This document shows positions 5,151-5,602 of a stretch of DNA of 5,602 bases, piece after piece. This DNA comes from a bacterium. Its GTDB lineage: Bacteria; SZUA-79; Acidulodesulfobacterales; Acidulodesulfobacteraceae. Both the position numbers and the translations under genes were made by a program. The DNA is taken from positions 1,229 through 6,830 of the forward strand of contig JAJXXD010000086.1 in the NCBI GenBank assembly GCA_021781285.1, in the 5' to 3' direction. How positions within the stretch are numbered: the first letter of the stretch is position 1; each line of letters starts with the position of its first letter. The notes beneath the pieces are model-generated. The model did not search any database. It saw only the letters and a program-made list of their open reading frames with translations, and was not told the origin of the DNA.

Positions 5151-5602
5151 ATGTTTTCAACATTCAAATTAAGATTATATATCGCCGCGCTTGCGATGTT
5201 TATTATTTTCTTGATTTTAAATTTTTTCCTCTTAGGCTTTATAAGTAAAATAAAAAACCGTTCGTATATACAAGCCGTTTTAGGCTCTACCTCTATTTCA
5301 CTGCTGAGGGTTGACAGAGATGCCGCCAATCTAATATATCTAACTAAACTTAGGGAATCTAATCTTAAAATTGCCGAACTTACTAAAAAAACATACGATA
5401 CCGCATCTATAGATAAAAAAATAAACGGCTTGGTAAATAAAATTAAATCATACAGAAAAAATAATATAATTGCTGTAAACGGTTTTTATTCCGGGTTTCA
5501 AAGGGAGCATTTTAAAAAACTTTTTGGAATAAAAAAAGGTTTAATAAAAAGACCGGACAGTTTAAAAAATCAGGCGGCTAAAGAAAAAATGGCCGAACTT
5601 AA
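5151..5602 (+). CDS. Membrane-anchored protein of unknown function, N-terminal part (possible sensor or chemoreceptor)
   Basis: The frame is open from the ATG at 5151 to the window end, giving 150 residues with no stop. I do not recognise the family. The visible part starts with a short basic cytoplasmic tail (MFSTFKLR), then one strong hydrophobic helix (about 9-31), then a hydrophilic, lysine-rich region (32-150) with heptad-like helical character around LRESNLKIAELTKK and no second membrane helix yet. One N-terminal anchor followed by a helical outside domain is the usual plan of methyl-accepting chemotaxis proteins, sensor kinases and cyclic-di-GMP enzymes, but no signalling domain is inside the window. 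A secreted or periplasm-facing anchored protein is equally possible. The coding sequence is visibly more AT- and lysine-rich than the dehydrogenase before it. The start rests on AGGAGG at 5141-5146. It may be cotranscribed with the dehydrogenase. Confidence 0.8.
   Translation, partial: MFSTFKLRLYIAALAMFIIFLILNFFLLGFISKIKNRSYIQAVLGSTSISLLRVDRDAANLIYLTKLRESNLKIAELTKKTYDTASIDKKINGLVNKIKSYRKNNIIAVNGFYSGFQREHFKKLFGIKKGLIKRPDSLKNQAAKEKMAEL

Noticed and set aside
5132..5329. Minus-strand frame overlapping the start of the last gene
   Set aside because: It lies opposite the frame that has a perfect AGGAGG site and a clear membrane helix, and lacks comparable support itself.
1..5602. CRISPR array, tRNA or rRNA gene, insertion sequence or phage feature
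   Set aside because: No spaced direct repeats of CRISPR length, no cloverleaf or conserved rRNA sequence, and no transposase-like frame or terminal inverted repeats were seen.

Overview
The window carries a phosphate-specific ABC transporter operon (pstS-pstC-pstA-pstB) on the minus strand. A divergent plus-strand pair lies to its right: an iron-containing alcohol dehydrogenase and the start of a membrane-anchored protein. Intergenic DNA is very AT-rich and the genes are moderately AT-rich, with many ATA Ile and AGA/AGG Arg codons. Strong AGGAGG-type ribosome binding sites precede four of the six genes. A lipoprotein PstS and a PhoB-like direct-repeat box suggest a low-to-moderate-GC bacterium, probably Gram-negative. 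Some deltaproteobacterial lineages such as the acid-mine Acidulodesulfobacterales would fit, but no marker gene fixes the taxonomy and this is a low-confidence guess.

Layout, left to right: 1-596 (minus) is the N-terminal part of pstB, cut by the window edge. 613-1524 (minus) is pstA. 1525-1588 is an AT-only spacer with a TTATA tandem repeat. 1589-2533 (minus) is pstC. 2534-2677 is a spacer with a perfect 11-bp hairpin and a possible internal promoter. 2678-3772 (minus) is pstS. 3773-3954 is a divergent regulatory region with a PhoB-type box facing pstS and an extended -10 promoter facing the dehydrogenase. 3955-5109 (plus) is the iron-dependent alcohol dehydrogenase. 5151-5602 (plus) is a truncated membrane-anchored gene.

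How the genes work together: PstS captures phosphate outside the membrane, PstC and PstA form the channel, and PstB hydrolyses ATP to drive uptake. The Pho box implies induction under phosphate starvation. The hairpin after pstS probably lets the binding protein be made in excess of the membrane components. The dehydrogenase and the truncated gene form a separate rightward unit with no obvious biochemical tie to phosphate.

I found no previously undescribed system. The most interesting signal is in PstA: the Arg and Glu of the conserved ARxxGETAP motif are replaced by Asn and Gln, while PstC keeps both. The Arg position is known from E. coli to be needed for transport.
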